13,922 bases of DNA from Frankia sp. GTDB taxonomy: Bacteria; Actinomycetota; Actinomycetes; Frankiales; Frankiaceae. The stretch's first letter is position 1; each line of letters starts with the position of its first letter. The translations under genes and the position numbers were made by a program. This document shows positions 12,840-13,922 of the stretch, piece after piece. The DNA lies in the NCBI GenBank assembly GCA_019689615.1, contig JADGHD010000069.1, positions 1-13,922 of the forward strand, read 5' to 3'. The notes under the pieces were generated by a model. The model did no database searches and had not been told where the DNA came from. It saw only the letters and a list, made by a program, of their open reading frames with translations.

Positions 12840-13712
12840 TCACCCCACTCCGGCCCGTGGCCGGCGTGGCGGGCGCTGGCAGCGGGGACAGGTGAAGCTG
12901 GAGCGGTTCATGAACGGGTCACGGCGGATCGGGGTGCCGCAGCGGCGGCACGGCTGGCCCGCCAGGCCATAGACGGCGAGCTCCCGCTCGAACAGGCCGC
13001 TCACCCCCTCCGTCGACACGTAGAGCCGGTCGAAGGAGGTGCCGCCGGCGGCCAGCGCCGCGGTGAGCACCGTGCGGACCTCGGCGAGCAGCCGCCTGGC
13101 GTCGGCCGGGCGCAGCGAGTCGGCTGGGCGGTCGTAGTGCAGGCCGGCGGCCCACAGCGCCTCGTCGGCGTAGATGTTGCCGATCCCGCTGACCAGGCGC
13201 TGGTCGAGCAGGGCGCGCTTGATCCCGGTGCGCCTGGCCCGCAGGGCGGCGACGAACGCGTCGTCGTCGAACCGGGGGTCGAGCGGGTCGCGGGCGATGT
13301 GCGCGAGCGGCACCGGCACCTGCGGGCCGGCCGGCGCCACCGACATCCCGCCGAACGTGCGCTGGTCGACGAAGCGCAGCTCCCGGCCGCCGTCGCTGAA
13401 CCGGAACCGGATCCGCAGGTGGGTCTGGTCGGGCGAGGACGGCGGCACCACCAGCAGCTGGCCGCTCATCCCCAGGTGGCCGATCAGGGCCAGGGGCTGC
13501 TCGGCCGGCGCCAGGTCGAGCCAGAGGTACTTGCCGCGGCGGCGGGCCGCGAGGATCGTCTGGCCGGTCAGCACCGCCGCGAAGTCGGCGGCGCCCGCGG
13601 GGTGCCGGCGCACCGCGCGGGGATGGTAGACGGTCACCGCGGCGATCGTGCGCCCGACGACGCCGCGCTCCAGGCCGCGGCGGACGACCTCGACCTCCGG
13701 CAGCTCCGGCAT
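12840..13712 (-). CDS. mutM: formamidopyrimidine-DNA glycosylase MutM (Fpg)
   Basis: MutM (290 residues) removes 8-oxoguanine and formamidopyrimidines and cuts the abasic site in base excision repair. PELPEVE follows the initiator Met, so the catalytic Pro2 and Glu3 are present. Lys61 in RRGKYLWLDL and HLGMSGQL (79-86) are conserved. The helix-two-turn-helix region reads RTGIKRALLDQRLVSGIGNI then YADEALW. The C-terminal zinc finger has Cys255, Cys258, Cys275 and Cys278 around the FMNRSS motif that contacts DNA. The start ATG lies one base after the TGA of the upstream gene, without a clear Shine-Dalgarno, so translation is probably coupled. Placement next to the presumed rnc end is the usual actinobacterial order. 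Confidence 0.97.
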   Translation of the reverse strand: MPELPEVEVVRRGLERGVVGRTIAAVTVYHPRAVRRHPAGAADFAAVLTGQTILAARRRGKYLWLDLAPAEQPLALIGHLGMSGQLLVVPPSSPDQTHLRIRFRFSDGGRELRFVDQRTFGGMSVAPAGPQVPVPLAHIARDPLDPRFDDDAFVAALRARRTGIKRALLDQRLVSGIGNIYADEALWAAGLHYDRPADSLRPADARRLLAEVRTVLTAALAAGGTSFDRLYVSTEGVSGLFERELAVYGLAGQPCRRCGTPIRRDPFMNRSSFTCPRCQRPPRRPRAGVG

Positions 13713-13713
13713 G

Positions 13714-13922
13714 TCAGCCGGCCGGCGTGCTCTCGGCGGCCGGAGTGCCCGCTTCGCCGTCGGCTGGCGCGCTGCCGGTCCGGCCGCCCGCCGTGCCGTT
13801 GCCGGCGGCCGGCGCGTCCAGCGCGGGAGCGCCGGCGGGCGGCTGGGCGGCGTCGGCGGCCGCCGCCCGCGCCCGGCCCGCCGGCGCCCGGCCCGCCCGC
13901 GCGGCCCCCGGCGGCCGGGGCG
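13714..13922 (-). CDS. 3' end of the gene upstream of mutM (probably ribonuclease III), partial
   Basis: A frame open from the right edge ends with TGA at 13714-13716, one base before the mutM ATG. The 68 visible residues are low-complexity, rich in Ala, Pro and Gly with scattered Asp, Glu and Thr, ending AGTPAAESTPAG. Near the edge a 15-bp period encodes GRAPA then GRARA. No catalytic domain is visible, so sequence alone does not identify the protein. In actinobacteria rnc normally directly precedes mutM, so this is probably a long disordered C-terminal tail on RNase III. In such GC-rich DNA a 68-codon open frame alone is weak evidence; the stop-start spacing is the main support. Confidence 0.5.
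   Translation of the reverse strand, partial: PRPPGAARAGRAPAGRARAAAADAAQPPAGAPALDAPAAGNGTAGGRTGSAPADGEAGTPAAESTPAG

Overview
This window is a very GC-rich stretch of bacterial chromosome, almost entirely housekeeping. The gene content and order (ribosomal protein bS16, RimM and TrmD beside both SRP GTPases, Smc and MutM) are those of Actinomycetota. The G+C, the frequent GTG starts and the acidic/alanine-rich protein tails suggest a Frankia-like or related actinomycete. That genus guess is tentative.

All recognised genes but one read on the minus strand, so in transcription order they run from high to low coordinates. The right edge carries the 3' end of a gene whose stop lies one base from the mutM start; by context it is probably the ribonuclease III gene. 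After mutM (DNA repair) come a DUF2786 protein and then the only plus-strand gene, a small predicted lipoprotein. The lipoprotein gene is divergent from an acylphosphatase gene, with 25 bp between the two start codons. A 64-residue coiled-coil protein follows, then a 751-bp non-coding stretch, then smc (chromosome condensation) and ftsY (SRP receptor). A 560-bp non-coding gap precedes ffh (SRP GTPase). The window ends with the translation cluster rpsP-khpA-rimM-trmD, which is tightly packed (0-151 nt gaps). A perfect 31-bp tandem duplication lies downstream of trmD at the left edge.

Functional grouping: FtsY and Ffh form the co-translational membrane-targeting pathway. bS16, KhpA, RimM and TrmD serve 30S assembly, RNA binding and tRNA modification. 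Smc organises the chromosome, and MutM removes oxidised guanines. The acylphosphatase, the 64-aa protein, the lipoprotein and the DUF2786 protein are accessory and mostly of unknown role.

I saw no mobile element, CRISPR array, tRNA or rRNA, and no clear novel system. The items most worth a second look are the shared palindromic -10 element between acylphosphatase and lipoprotein, the unusual linker ahead of the Smc hinge, the two large non-coding gaps (one where Streptomyces carries amtB-glnK-glnD), the small coiled-coil gene beside smc, and the 31-bp tandem repeat.
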